A DNA stretch of 64,000 nt from Brachypterus glaber (Eukaryota; Arthropoda; Insecta; Coleoptera; Kateretidae), in the NCBI GenBank assembly GCA_958510825.1, contig OY294048.1, positions 19,175,589 through 19,239,588 of the forward strand. The letters run 5' to 3'. The position numbers and the translations under genes were made by a program. This document shows, one piece after another, positions 33,739-43,448 of this stretch. The notes beneath the pieces were generated by a model. The model was not told the origin of the DNA. It saw only the letters and a program-made list of their open reading frames with translations, and did not search any database. Numbering within the stretch: the stretch's first letter is position 1; the number at the start of each line of letters is the position of its first letter.

Positions 33739-35052
33739 TTAACAACACATAGGTAATATACATAATTTTACTAAGGGCCTCTTTAGGACACCTTGAGCTG
33801 TACGGACATTTACTACTCGGATCACACCATCAGCACCTGGAAATAACTCTATTACACGACCTATCGACCAACGAAGAGGGGGCTGTAAATCGTTCTTTAT
33901 CAGCACCATAGAACCAAGTTCTATCGGTTTAGAGGGTTCATTCCATTTAACTCTTTGCTGTAAAGTACATAAATATTCGGAATGATACCTGGCCCAGTAG
34001 TCCTGATGCATACGTTGAATGAGCTGCCACCTATTTAGACGATTAAGAGGCAAGTCTTGTAGATCAGGCTCTGGCGGGGCAGAGAGTGAGTTCAGGGTAA
34101 GAAAATGTCCGGGAGTTAAGACCGATAAATCATTTGGGTCAGAGCTAACTGGACAGAGAGGTCTCGAGTTCAATAAGGCTTCTATTTGAACTAAGAAGGT
34201 TGAGAATTCCTCATATGTCAGTCGTTGTAAACCAACTACTCTATAAAAATGAGTTTTTACCGACTTAACACCAGATTCAAACAGACCACCAAAATGTGGG
34301 GCTGAAGGGGGATTAAATGACCACTTTATCGATTCAGTTTCAGTGGCATGCTGCATCAACTCATCTAATTGGCGCGCGGCACCAACAAAATTTGTACCTT
34401 GATCAGAGAAAATGTGATTACAGCGTCCACGTCTAGAAATGAAACGACGAAGAGCAGCCAAAAAGGACTCAGAAGAAAGTGAGGACACCAACTCTAAGTG
34501 TATAGCTTTTGTGGTCGAGCACACGAACACACAAATCCAAGCTTTGTAAGTTTTTGCACCACGTACTCGTCCCATGCTTATATTGAATGGACCACAATAG
34601 TCCACGCCACAGCTTTGGAAAGCTTTCAACTGACTTATCCTAAAGCTCGGTAGGTCACCCATCCTAGGTTGGATAGTGTTTGGCTTAACCCTAAAGCACT
34701 TGTGACACTTTGAAACAACAGATTTTATGGCCCGCTTGGCGGATAATATCCAAAACTGTTGATTCAATAAAAACTGTAAGGTTTGAATCCCAGGATGCAT
34801 ATGCCTAACATGCATATCCTCGATAATGAGGTAAGTCAATCGATGAGTACGAGGTAATAATGCGGGATGTTTACTTTCAAACGGCAGATGTGCATTTTTT
34901 AGCCTACCGCCTACTCGTAAAACTCCTTGTGGGTCTATGAAAGGATTTAATTTACGTAAAGTTTTATTAACCGGCTTTTGTTGCTCGATACGTACAATAT
35001 CTTCCTTAAAATATTGGTGTTGAACAATTTTAACCAAAGTCATTAAGGACAC
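33739..35052 (-). CDS. pol: BEL/Pao integrase region with C-terminal DUF5641-like domain
   Basis: The 437-residue frame starts with the zinc-binding part (HMHPGIQTL ... KCHKC). The catalytic core follows: GVDYCGPF (first Asp), FSDQGTNFVG (second Asp) and HFGGLFESGVKSVK (Glu). The end holds RWSIGRVIELFPG and a VKLCILP tail, as in the DUF5641 domain typical of BEL integrases. This domain inserts cDNA into the genome. The frame stays open for about 90 bp upstream of 35052, with residues such as FGFNLRNPN that continue the RT/RNase H protein. It is displaced by one frame from the upstream ORF, so a small indel near 35100-35150 seems to have cut the polyprotein in two. Confidence 0.88.
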   Translation of the reverse strand: MSLMTLVKIVQHQYFKEDIVRIEQQKPVNKTLRKLNPFIDPQGVLRVGGRLKNAHLPFESKHPALLPRTHRLTYLIIEDMHVRHMHPGIQTLQFLLNQQFWILSAKRAIKSVVSKCHKCFRVKPNTIQPRMGDLPSFRISQLKAFQSCGVDYCGPFNISMGRVRGAKTYKAWICVFVCSTTKAIHLELVSSLSSESFLAALRRFISRRGRCNHIFSDQGTNFVGAARQLDELMQHATETESIKWSFNPPSAPHFGGLFESGVKSVKTHFYRVVGLQRLTYEEFSTFLVQIEALLNSRPLCPVSSDPNDLSVLTPGHFLTLNSLSAPPEPDLQDLPLNRLNRWQLIQRMHQDYWARYHSEYLCTLQQRVKWNEPSKPIELGSMVLIKNDLQPPLRWSIGRVIELFPGADGVIRVVNVRTAQGVLKRPLVKLCILPMCC

Positions 35053-35098
35053 TTGTAAATCATTTGCAACTAAAGCAGTAGTAACCTTTTGATTAGGA

Positions 35099-37678
35099 TT
35101 ACGTAAATTGAAACCAAAACAAAAAATATAATCTAGAATATTTGTTTAATAGGGTATCAATAAATTGATCAGTCTCTATTAAAACTAGGGATATAATCTT
35201 GGCCTCATCTGGAGACGTAACGGGTGTAAAACTATCCGTATCAAGATCCAGGGAGGTAGACAAGAATTCTGGTCCCGCCCACCATTGGGTACACTGCATA
35301 AGCTCGCTGGGAAAAAGCCCACGTGAACCATGGTCAGCCACGTTGTCCGCAGACTTAACATGATACCAACAATCTGGTGGTACCAAATCTTGGATGTGGC
35401 TAACGCGATTTGCGACGAATGTTTTCCAACGATGGGGCGGAGCCTTAATCCATGATAAGGCTACCATGGAATCTGACCAAGCATATGTTTTATGAAAAGT
35501 AATGCTGTTTTTATAAGTGTTGCGAACAAACTTTATTAAATTACTTAATAAAACAGCAGCGCACAATTCCAAGCGGGGTATTGATAATTTCTTTAAAGTA
35601 GCAACTTTTGACTTTGCACAGATTAAGGAAACTTCAAACTTTCCATCTGGCAGAGGTTTTCGAAAGAAAATTATAGCACAATAGCCCTTCTCAGAACTGT
35701 CACAAAAGCCATGCAATTCTAAACCACTGGCGTTTTTTATATCAAGGAAACGGGAAATTTTTAAATCTGCTAACATGTGCAATTCAGATTTAAATTGTAA
35801 CCACTTTGTTACCACTTCATTGGGAAGTGGCTGGTCCCAATCACAACCTAGTGACCATAAATGCTGTATTAAATGCTTGGCTACAAAGGTTATTGGACTG
35901 AGATATCCAAGTGGATCCCAAATACGCGCAATATCCGATAGGATAGAACGCTTAGTTGGTGTAGACTCTAAAGCCTTCACCCGAAAAGAGAAAAAATCTG
36001 TATGTGGAGTCCATTGAAGTCCCAAAATTTTAAGATATGAATCTTCTTCAGAATCAAATGATATATGCTGTCGATGATCGACAGGGATATCTTTCAATAA
36101 ATTTGGAGAATTGCTCGCCCACTTCCTCAATTCAAACTTTCCTTTTTGTAAAAGTTCAGTTAGCTGAAGACAAAGCACCTGTGCTAGCTCTAGGTTGTCA
36201 GCCCCTGAGATAATGTCATCAACAAAGGTATCTTCTTCTAGAGCTTTTGATGCCATAGGAAAATCTTTACCCTCATCTGTTACTAACTGTTTAATAGTGC
36301 GTAATGCTAGAAAGGGAGAGGAAGTATTACCAAAAGCTACCGTTGTAAGTCGGTATTCTTTTACTGGTTGTTGGGGATGAAATCTCCAAAGCAATCGTTG
36401 ATAATTTCGGTGCTTCGGATCCATAAGAATTTGCCTAAACATTTGTTTTATGTCTGCCATTATAACAATAGTATGAAGGCGAAATCTTAATAAAAGGGAA
36501 ATTATATCAGTTTGTAATTTAGGTCCTGGACATAATAAATCATTAAGGGAGTAGCCCTCTGATGTTTTAGCACTGCAATAAAAAACTATGCGTACCTGGG
36601 TAGTACTACTATCCGGCCTTAGTACCGCAAAGTGCGGAACCGTATAATGCGGTGCAGTGGCCTCACATGGAGGTGCTTCTTCCATGTGCCCAGAATCCAA
36701 ATATTCCTGAATAATTTTAGCATATGATATTTTTACGGATTCATCTTGCAAGCATCGTTTTTCTAAAGAGAAAAAACGCTTAAGTGCGTTTGTGCGAGAA
36801 TCACCCATAAACGTAGGTTCCATTTTTTTGAATGGTAGGGCAACCATGTAACGTCCATCGTTTGTTCGTGTACATGATTCAGTATATTGTTGTTCACACC
36901 ATTTTTTCTCAGGAGTTAATTTTTCCTGTTGAGGTACCTGCTCTAATTCCCAAAAGGACTTTAGATCAAAGGTTTCCATGGATGTGACAAGTGCAAAATT
37001 TGTCGGGGAGGGATAGGATATTTTCCCCATGAGTATATATCCGAAAACTGTCTCAATGGCTACCGGTTGACTCAGATCCCCTGCTACTTTATTGCTGAGC
37101 AAAATCTGAGCAAACACCTCCGCCCCCAGTAAAAGCTCCACGGCTTTTACTTTATTAAATTCGGGATCTGCTAAATTTAGCTGGCGTATGTGATGCCATT
37201 GGGTAGTATCGAGTGCGCATGCCGGCAACCGTTCAGGAAGATTCGGCAGCACAACTGCATCAATATTAAGAATAGGATTCTTAGCTTGAGTGGGCTTTAT
37301 TACGCATTGAGTAATGCCCTTGGATGTTACCGGAGAATTAGGATTAATGCCCGTTATGGTCTTATGAAAAGACGAACGGTGTAATCCTAGCCGATTCAAA
37401 CATCTTTCTGTTATAAATGAACAAGTAGAGCCATTATCAATTAAAGCACGTATTAATTGATAGTGCCCACGACCATCCTTTACGTGTACCATAGCAGTAG
37501 CCAATAAAATTGGCGCTGGTACTGTCGTTATGGATGTAAAAACGTTAGGATCATTAGACTCGACGCTAGAGTCATTATTTCCTACGTAGTTTTGTCCCGA
37601 TGTACCGGCCGTTTGAACCGATAAGGGAGGGGTTACGTTATTTTCACCAGAATGTGATAAATTTACTTTAACTGCGTG
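35099..37678 (-). CDS. pol: BEL/Pao protease, reverse transcriptase and RNase H region
   Basis: The frame is open from 37678, overlapping the last 16 bases of gag in the -1 frame, down to a stop at 35099. The first in-frame ATG is near 37492. An aspartic protease with ALIDNGSTCSF lies about 58-80 residues into the open frame. RT follows with the box TFVDDIISG and the upstream RIVFYCSAK, where relatives usually have an Asp-containing FDASAK, so a substitution is likely. RNase H-like motifs LHGFCDSS and AWSDSMVAL come near the end. It would copy element RNA into DNA. No ATG lies near the overlap, so translation would need a frameshift from gag, or a base has been lost. The end at FWFQFT is artificial: the natural continuation is in the integrase frame. 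Confidence 0.88.
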   Translation of the reverse strand, partial: HAVKVNLSHSGENNVTPPLSVQTAGTSGQNYVGNNDSSVESNDPNVFTSITTVPAPILLATAMVHVKDGRGHYQLIRALIDNGSTCSFITERCLNRLGLHRSSFHKTITGINPNSPVTSKGITQCVIKPTQAKNPILNIDAVVLPNLPERLPACALDTTQWHHIRQLNLADPEFNKVKAVELLLGAEVFAQILLSNKVAGDLSQPVAIETVFGYILMGKISYPSPTNFALVTSMETFDLKSFWELEQVPQQEKLTPEKKWCEQQYTESCTRTNDGRYMVALPFKKMEPTFMGDSRTNALKRFFSLEKRCLQDESVKISYAKIIQEYLDSGHMEEAPPCEATAPHYTVPHFAVLRPDSSTTQVRIVFYCSAKTSEGYSLNDLLCPGPKLQTDIISLLLRFRLHTIVIMADIKQMFRQILMDPKHRNYQRLLWRFHPQQPVKEYRLTTVAFGNTSSPFLALRTIKQLVTDEGKDFPMASKALEEDTFVDDIISGADNLELAQVLCLQLTELLQKGKFELRKWASNSPNLLKDIPVDHRQHISFDSEEDSYLKILGLQWTPHTDFFSFRVKALESTPTKRSILSDIARIWDPLGYLSPITFVAKHLIQHLWSLGCDWDQPLPNEVVTKWLQFKSELHMLADLKISRFLDIKNASGLELHGFCDSSEKGYCAIIFFRKPLPDGKFEVSLICAKSKVATLKKLSIPRLELCAAVLLSNLIKFVRNTYKNSITFHKTYAWSDSMVALSWIKAPPHRWKTFVANRVSHIQDLVPPDCWYHVKSADNVADHGSRGLFPSELMQCTQWWAGPEFLSTSLDLDTDSFTPVTSPDEAKIISLVLIETDQFIDTLLNKYSRLYFLFWFQFT

Positions 37679-38883
37679 TTATTTGGCTTGTCAAAATGTA
37701 AAGTGGAATGATGTCGCTTTTTACATATTTTGCATAAATGAGTAGAATTGCAAAACTTAAAGTTGTGTGAATGGCTAAGACAATTGACACATAACCTATG
37801 CTGTTTAGCAATTTCATATCTCTTTTTTGGAGCTTCTGATAAAAACGACCTACACTGAGAAACATGATGATTTGACTTGCAAACAGGGCAAGATAAAATA
37901 TCAGTATTTGTCACAAAAGAAGAATTATTATATGAATCTAACTTAACATGTTTTGATACTGGCTTTTGAACATTGTTGATTGGTGCTTTTTTAGAAGATA
38001 AAGCCTCAACAGTTTCTAAAGCCTTAGCATGTGCTGTCAAAAACAGTTTTAATTCGTCAAATGTGGGAAAACCATTCTTTTTATTTTGTTCCTCAAACTT
38101 AGCACAAAGATTTTTTGGAATACGTTTGTACACCATATCTACAAGAATAAAGCTCCACTCGTTTGTTGGAAGACCCAAGGCCCCGAGTGCCGCTAAATTT
38201 TCGACAAGAGTATTCAGGAAAATAATCAAGGCTGATGATGTGTCAGAGATGTTTGGCAGTTGACATATTGCCTGCCAGTGCGTATTAGCCAATAATCGTT
38301 TATTGTCATACCTCTGACGCAGCTGATTATAAGCTACAGAGTAGTTACTTCCCGATAATTGAACACACTTAATAATGCTAAGTGGTTCCGAAGTTAATAA
38401 TAAATGTAAATGAGAAAATTTTTCAATGTCTGAGAGTTGGGGATTTGTATGTATAGCAGAATCATACAAATCTATAAAAGTTTGCCAGTCTGGAAATTTT
38501 CCGCTAAAAGGTTTTAAATTCAACTTTTGAAGCTTGACATTTGAAGTCGTAGCATTTGAAGAACTTCCAAATAATTGTACATAAATACCTTGGATCTGCC
38601 AAAACATTTCATCAATCACCGCAGCAGCTTCCTTTTCTTTAGCTATATCCGTTTTTCGGATAGCATCCGTACGTCCAGGATCTGATATGACGAAAGCGAG
38701 TATGTCATCAGCCAGCTTATGCCATTGCTTATAAGTCACATCCAGCTGTTGATAACAAATTTTAAAATGTTGCTGTTTTGTGATATCTTTTTGAGCGGCC
38801 ACTGCTGCCTTTTGAACTCGCTTTAGCCTATCATATTGCAACTGCCTACGGTTGTCCATAATACAATATTCGTTTAGATCCAT
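37663..38883 (-). CDS. gag: BEL/Pao Gag protein (DUF1759-like)
   Basis: This 406-residue structural protein has LKPFSGKFPDWQTFIDLYD near residues 122-140 and LRQRYDNKRLL further on, the pattern of the DUF1759 domain of BEL Gag. The C-terminal third holds three Cys/His clusters (CPVCKSNHHVSQC, CVNCLSHSHNFKFC, and CKICKKRHHSTLH), the usual BEL zinc-knuckle set. It would form the particle and bind the RNA. It starts at an ATG at 38883 after a long leader. It ends just before the pol frame, which is shifted by -1. BEL elements usually have one continuous gag-pol frame, so this offset is odd. Confidence 0.88.
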   Translation of the reverse strand: MDLNEYCIMDNRRQLQYDRLKRVQKAAVAAQKDITKQQHFKICYQQLDVTYKQWHKLADDILAFVISDPGRTDAIRKTDIAKEKEAAAVIDEMFWQIQGIYVQLFGSSSNATTSNVKLQKLNLKPFSGKFPDWQTFIDLYDSAIHTNPQLSDIEKFSHLHLLLTSEPLSIIKCVQLSGSNYSVAYNQLRQRYDNKRLLANTHWQAICQLPNISDTSSALIIFLNTLVENLAALGALGLPTNEWSFILVDMVYKRIPKNLCAKFEEQNKKNGFPTFDELKLFLTAHAKALETVEALSSKKAPINNVQKPVSKHVKLDSYNNSSFVTNTDILSCPVCKSNHHVSQCRSFLSEAPKKRYEIAKQHRLCVNCLSHSHNFKFCNSTHLCKICKKRHHSTLHFDKPNNTQLK

Positions 38884-40568
38884 GGCTTATAAAATTTATT
38901 TATTGAAAGGTAAAAGAAAAAAATAAAAATTATAAAAAAAATATAAACTGAATAATTTTAGGAAAATTACACAATTTTTTCTCAAATTTTATTTTTTAAA
39001 TTGAATTTATTGTAGAAGAAAAACTCCAGATATAATGGCTAAAATATAACTTATACCTCAGTAATGAATCACCCTGTAAATATTTTCAACAAAATTCAAA
39101 ATTCCAAATTATAATCCAAACTATGAGTTACCCTGTATATTTGCACAGAGTTTTCCAAAAAAACAAATTCAAAAAATTACAATTTACCCTGTATATATTC
39201 TGACAGAATATAAAAAAACAAAAAACAAAAACTCAAAAGTACAATTTAAGACCCTGTATATATGGACTGGATACTCAAAAAGGCAAAATTCAAAATTACA
39301 ATTAAGCTTTAGGTTACCCTGTATGCATATATTTGACAGAATATTAAAAAAATTCAGATTATAATCTAAGTTCAATTCTCCTGTATGAAAACATTTTGAA
39401 ATGGGCTAAATTTATTTTTAACCTATTCTTTGAAAATTACAATTTTTTATGTACCGATAGTATTTCCAAAAAATAAAAAAGAAAATAAAATAAAAATTAA
39501 AATTATATTTTTAAGTGTTTTCTACTATTTTTCAACCTGGTATACACTAAAGATACAGCTCAAGATTTCCCACTTGCATAACCCTGTATACATTCGAAAA
39601 GTACAAGAAAAAATACCTAGATATCCAATATAAAAAAATAAGTTTTACAAAAGTTCCTAATTATAAGAACTCCCTGTATAATAGTAAAACTAGAATTTGG
39701 ACAAGGTATCTTATTTTTGCGCGCAAAAAATATATCAAATTAGAAGGAAAAAAATCAAAATATAAAAGTAATTTTGTTTCCACCCTAATGTAACTTTACT
39801 AGCAATAGGTAAATTTTAAATCTATTACTACTAGATAGGTATTTTAATTATAATATCTTGCTCGCAAATAAGTTCTATCGAATGTAATTAATTATATGGA
39901 TAAATTTTAATTTATTTTTTCAAAGCACAGAAATATTTTTAAGAATCTTTCTACGCCCAAATAAATCACCAGTTTTAAAATAATAATTTTCAAAAGGCCA
40001 AGTTAAATAATATCTTATTTTTATTTTAACAATAAATTGTATTTTTGCAAAATAAAATAATAATTGCGGTTTTGATTGTGTCCAAAGAAAAAGGAAAAAA
40101 ACGCTTGGATACAGCTGATAATTTTTTGCCTTTTTTATAGAGCACAAGGTTTACGATTTTATCGGTTTTTAATTTTTTCAACCGAAAAATCCAAAATATA
40201 TTTTTAAAGCGAATTACCCTATTTGAAAATAATTTTTATTCAAAATAAGATTTTACGCGAGATTTTTTTTTGTTAATAAATAAGCTATCTCCGAATGCAA
40301 CACTCAAATATGATATATTTATTTATAACGAATAATTTTAATGTTAATAAATAAGCTATCTTCGAATGCTAAATCCAAATATGATATTGTTATTTATAAC
40401 AAATATGTAATTTTACGACTGCAAAAGAAAGTTACCACACACACACTGTAAAATTAGCAAAATCTAGTTAAATGAATTTAAAAGCTATGAAGCTATGTTA
40501 AATAGTTATACTAGTGCCAAAATTCCGGTTCAAAACGGACCATGTTATAATGGTTCTGCTAGCTTAAA
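38884..40568 (-). other. BEL leader with a roughly 60-bp repeat array
   Basis: No gene lies here. From about 39071 to 39680, copies of ACCCTGTATAT recur at 39071, 39130, 39186, 39251, 39316, 39378, 39581 and 39671. The first six are spaced 56-65 bp and joined by A-rich DNA with GACAGAATAT and AAATTACAATT. A separate tandem pair of about 69 bp (GTTAATAAATAAGCTATC) lies at 40273-40410. Confidence 0.7.
40525..40543 (-). repeat. Second, diverged primer-site-like sequence
   Basis: The plus strand reads CCGGTTCAAAACGGACCA followed by TGTT, resembling CCGGTTCGAAAGGGCCA plus TGTT at the real primer site and LTR edge 43 bp away. It looks like a short duplication of the primer-site region. Confidence 0.5.
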
Positions 40569-40586
40569 TCCGGTTCGAAAGGGCCA
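40569..40586 (-). promoter_or_regulatory. Primer-binding site of the BEL element
   Basis: On the minus strand TGGCCCTTTCGAACCGGA directly follows the end of the 5' LTR. It starts with TGG, complementary to tRNA CCA. The TTCGAA core fits a tRNA T-loop. The tRNA is not identified. Confidence 0.65.
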
Positions 40587-41212
40587 TGTTGTGTGACGTC
40601 GAAAGGTCCCATTCGGTGATATGGGATTGCCTCCGTAACATCGCCTTTATGATATTAATTAAGTGGACTGCGAATAGGTATTAATGATTGAAAAGAATAT
40701 TAAAGACAAAACGACAGTTCCAATAATATATATGGTAATCCTACAGCATTCAGCACGACAGGTCATGACCGCCATTTCTTCACAGGAGACACCACATAAT
40801 TGGAAACTGATGTACGCGAATTAAAGTTTGTTTGACCAGTGTAGGTATACACTACTAATTATTTAAATACATATGTGTATATGGAACTTATTTCTATAGT
40901 TTGCAGCCGTAAATATGGTAAATTCTAACGAATGCCCGCGCGTGGTATATTCGTCAGCGGATTTGAGTATATTTGTATTGACACGCATCAATTGTTCTCG
41001 AGCGTCAAATTGGTACTACTTGCGGAAGGCGACCTCCCCGAACTCATGCGCAGAAAAGCTAGGAGGTTTTCAGCGCGTTACTTACAAAAATACAATTAAT
41101 TTAAAATAAAATATTATTTTTGAATTATAACTAAGTAAAGAAATTAAATGAAATTATGTATAATAAAACCCAAATTAAAAATAAATACAAACACAGAAAT
41201 GTGGTTGTAACA
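40587..41212 (-). repeat. 5' LTR of the BEL element (626 bp)
   Basis: Same as 33069-33703 apart from the missing 9 bp. It ends GTGGTTGTAACA and is followed by PLE sequence starting CTTAGTTTCAG. Confidence 0.9.
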
Positions 41213-41228
41213 CTTAGTTTCAGATTAA

Positions 41229-41269
41229 TCCCTGAAGATGTCTCTAGTAGTAAGAGACGAAACGTCGGA
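41229..41269 (+). ncRNA. Minimal hammerhead-ribozyme-like motif, PLE 1 right end
   Basis: Same core as in the other three PLE ends: TCC, CTGAAGA, GTCTC with nine-base loop and GAGAC, GAAA, CGTC, GGA. It lies 17 bp after the BEL 5' LTR, in the surviving end of the PLE plus arm. Confidence 0.5.
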
Positions 41270-41319
41270 AAGTGAAAATCCATTAACACGGTAAAACCCG
41301 AAAGTGAAAGTTCTTTGTC

Positions 41320-41460
41320 TGCATTATTAATGCAGACCCTTGAGGGACCTGCATTACTTGCTTTAAATGTGCATTATCTATATTATCTGTAAATTGCCTA
41401 CATTATGTGCATTACCTGCCCTATTCTGCATTACTCTGCATTATTGCATAATTTTGGCGA
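41320..41460. repeat. Cluster of TGCATTAY words
   Basis: About eight copies of TGCATTA or close variants occur in 140 bp (for example CTGCATTACTTGC, TGTGCATTACCTGC, CTCTGCATTATTGCA). This is a degenerate short-period repeat directly right of PLE 1. No function is seen. Confidence 0.5.
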
Positions 41461-41514
41461 GGGGTGGGTGTTTTCTGTGTTTTTGGTAAAACAGTTTTAG
41501 GCATCAAATATAGC

Positions 41515-41945
41515 GAGGGATGTTTTTTTTTATTTTGGTAGAAACTTTCAGGGACAAAGCTTTTTGTTTTGGAGGTGGTTACCTTTTTTTCATCAACAAA
41601 AATGGCGAAGGGTGTTTTTTTTTGCTTTCGGTGGTAGAAACTGCCAGGGACAAGGCTTTTTGTTTTTTTTTATTTTTTTTTAGTCATCAAAAATGGCGCG
41701 AGGGGTGTTTTGTTTTTGCTTTTGGTAGAAAACACTAGGAACAAAGCTTTTTGTTTTGGAGGTGGTTACCTTTTTTTTCATCAACAAAAATGTCGAGGAG
41801 TGTTTTTTTTTGCTTTCGGTGGTAGAAACTGCCAGGGACAAGGCTTTTTGTTTTTTTTTTTTAATTTTTTTCTGGTCATCAAAAATAGCGCGAGGGGTGT
41901 TTTGTTTTTGTTTTTGCTTTTGGTAGAAACCACCACCTCTTTTTT
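41515..41945. repeat. Tandem array with GGTAGAAAC and CAGGGACAAGGC words
   Basis: Four units of about 95-105 bp repeat GGTAGAAACTNNCAGGGACAA, a T/G run, then TCATCAAAAATGGCG. Units alternate between two subtypes. Frames at 41520-41994 read straight through the repeats and are not credible proteins. The core is shared with 31350-31640. Confidence 0.65.
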
Positions 41946-42618
41946 AAAATTACTTGTTTTTTTTTATTTTAGTTTTTTTAACAGCCTAATTTGACAGTTG
42001 AAAAAAAAACCTTTTTGGTCAATTATGTAACATTTTATAGTGAATTTAAATCTTAATAAAAACACCCCTATTATATTAAAAAAAATTAAGTTACCCCCTC
42101 TCCCTAAGGGTGTGAATGAAAAAATAAAAAGGTGTCCCTCTTGATAATGAAGCTTAGTACCAAATTTGAAAAACCTATCTGTTACGGTTTCTGAGATATC
42201 GATTTGTAACAGTTTAAATGACCCACCCGGTATGCAATGTGCCACTTAAATTAAATTTTTTTTTTACGCAAGGTCGAAAACATTTTCAAAAAAATGTATT
42301 GAAATCATTTAGAGGATACTATAAGGTTTATAAATATTCAACATTCGACGCTTTATGATTTTTTCCGTTTTTTGGGATTTTTTATCTGTATCCGATGGGG
42401 TTTGGATCCTAATTTCAAATAGGAAAGGGTGTTATATCACATGACTCATGTGATATACCATTTTTACAAGCGCTTCATTGATTTCCAATAAAAAATTGAA
42501 AACTTGGAAAAAAATAAATGATATGGTATTTTTTAAGCTTTAAAATTATGTATCTCTCGACCCTTTTTTGTTGCTTCAAGAGGTTTATTATTTTCTATAT
42601 TTCTGAGATTTCTTTTAT
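41946..42618. other. No gene seen
   Basis: AT-rich DNA with a possible CACCCGGTATGCAATG terminus near 42224 like those of foldbacks elsewhere, but no confirmed partner. Confidence 0.4.
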
Positions 42619-43072
42619 ATATGTGACCTGGCACGGTTCACCTGGGCGATTTTAAATAAAAATTTCGTGGACCCCTACATTTTTTGGACTAAAACATACC
42701 TGATGACATAAGAAATCAATTTCCATTTGAAAGAAAATCGTAAAAGATACAGTTTTTTAGAAAGATAAAAAACGTTTTTTTTTGAGTTATAGGGTGTGTC
42801 AAAAAATCCCGATTTTCGAAATCGAAAATGCTCTCTGGCTCAAAAGTTGCTCCTTAGTAAAAAACGGTGGCCACTGAAAAATGAGCCAAATCGATTAATG
42901 TTTACAGGTAGCTCAAAGCACTCAAACTTTGAAAAATATCGGTACCTGTTTTTCGGATAAGAAGTGATATATAAGTATATAAAATTAAGGAAATTTTGAA
43001 TACAATACTAATTGTGAGAAAACTAAAAAATTAAGCCGTAAGCCCCCTTTTCATAGACCAGGTCACATATCT
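42619..43072. mobile_element. Element with inverted ATATGTGACCTGG termini
   Basis: ATATGTGACCTGG (near 42619) and its inverse CCAGGTCACATAT (to about 43072) bound 450 bp without a frame. Only the ends match, so it resembles a non-autonomous DNA transposon. Confidence 0.5.
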
Positions 43073-43448
43073 ATTCTTTTTTTTTTTCGAAACATACATT
43101 TTTTTGTAGAAATAGGGAATTAATTATTTTCTCATCAGTATTTTTATTAGGTAGATACACCTTGATCTTTACGTTCTTCATCATTTTTATTATTAAATTA
43201 TTTAGCAACTCAAGGTAAAATTGGCAATCGAAGTCGAAATAAAAATGATAGCCGTACTTAATATGTAAATAATTTAATAACACAAGGCAACAAATCGCAA
43301 CTTTATTTTTTTCCTGATCCGAAAGTAAGTTTTTCTTAATTCGAGGGCGTAGAATCCGAATCTGACATCAAACAAATTTCAGCACCCCAAATTTTTGAGA
43401 TATGTCCAGAAAATAATGACATTTTTTTTTGAAAATTAAAAAAATACA

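Larger units (their letters stand above)
33069..41212 (-). mobile_element. BEL/Pao LTR retrotransposon (8.1 kb) nested in PLE 1
   Basis: LTRs at 33069-33703 and 40587-41212 flank an interior that reads on the minus strand as primer site, a 1.7-kb leader with a repeat array, gag, protease/RT/RNase H and integrase. Domain types (DUF1759-like Gag, DUF1758-like protease, A17-type region, integrase with a DUF5641-like tail) are those of BEL/Pao. LTR ends are TGTTG...AACA. The five bases outside each LTR do not match (AATGTG on the left, CTTAG on the right), so no target duplication survives. Reading-frame breaks (gag/pol and within pol) mean it is probably not fully functional. Confidence 0.9.
32395..41313. 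mobile_element. Penelope-like element 1: inverted dimer split by a BEL element
   Basis: The outer edges are flanked by the direct repeat TTTGTCTGCATT (32383-32394 and 41314-41325). At least GTCTGCATT of this is a true target duplication. The left part (32395 to about 32950) is the PLE 3' half on the minus strand, including about 40 bp of tail absent from the plus-strand arm. It turns at about 32951 into a plus-strand copy that runs to 33065. The 3' end of this plus arm reappears at 41213-41313 after the BEL element. About 390 bp of the plus arm (most of the GIY-YIG region) are missing at the BEL junction. Confidence 0.8.

Noticed and set aside
41520..41994. Phe/Gly-rich plus-strand ORFs
   Set aside because: They read through T- and G-rich tandem repeats and change frame from unit to unit.
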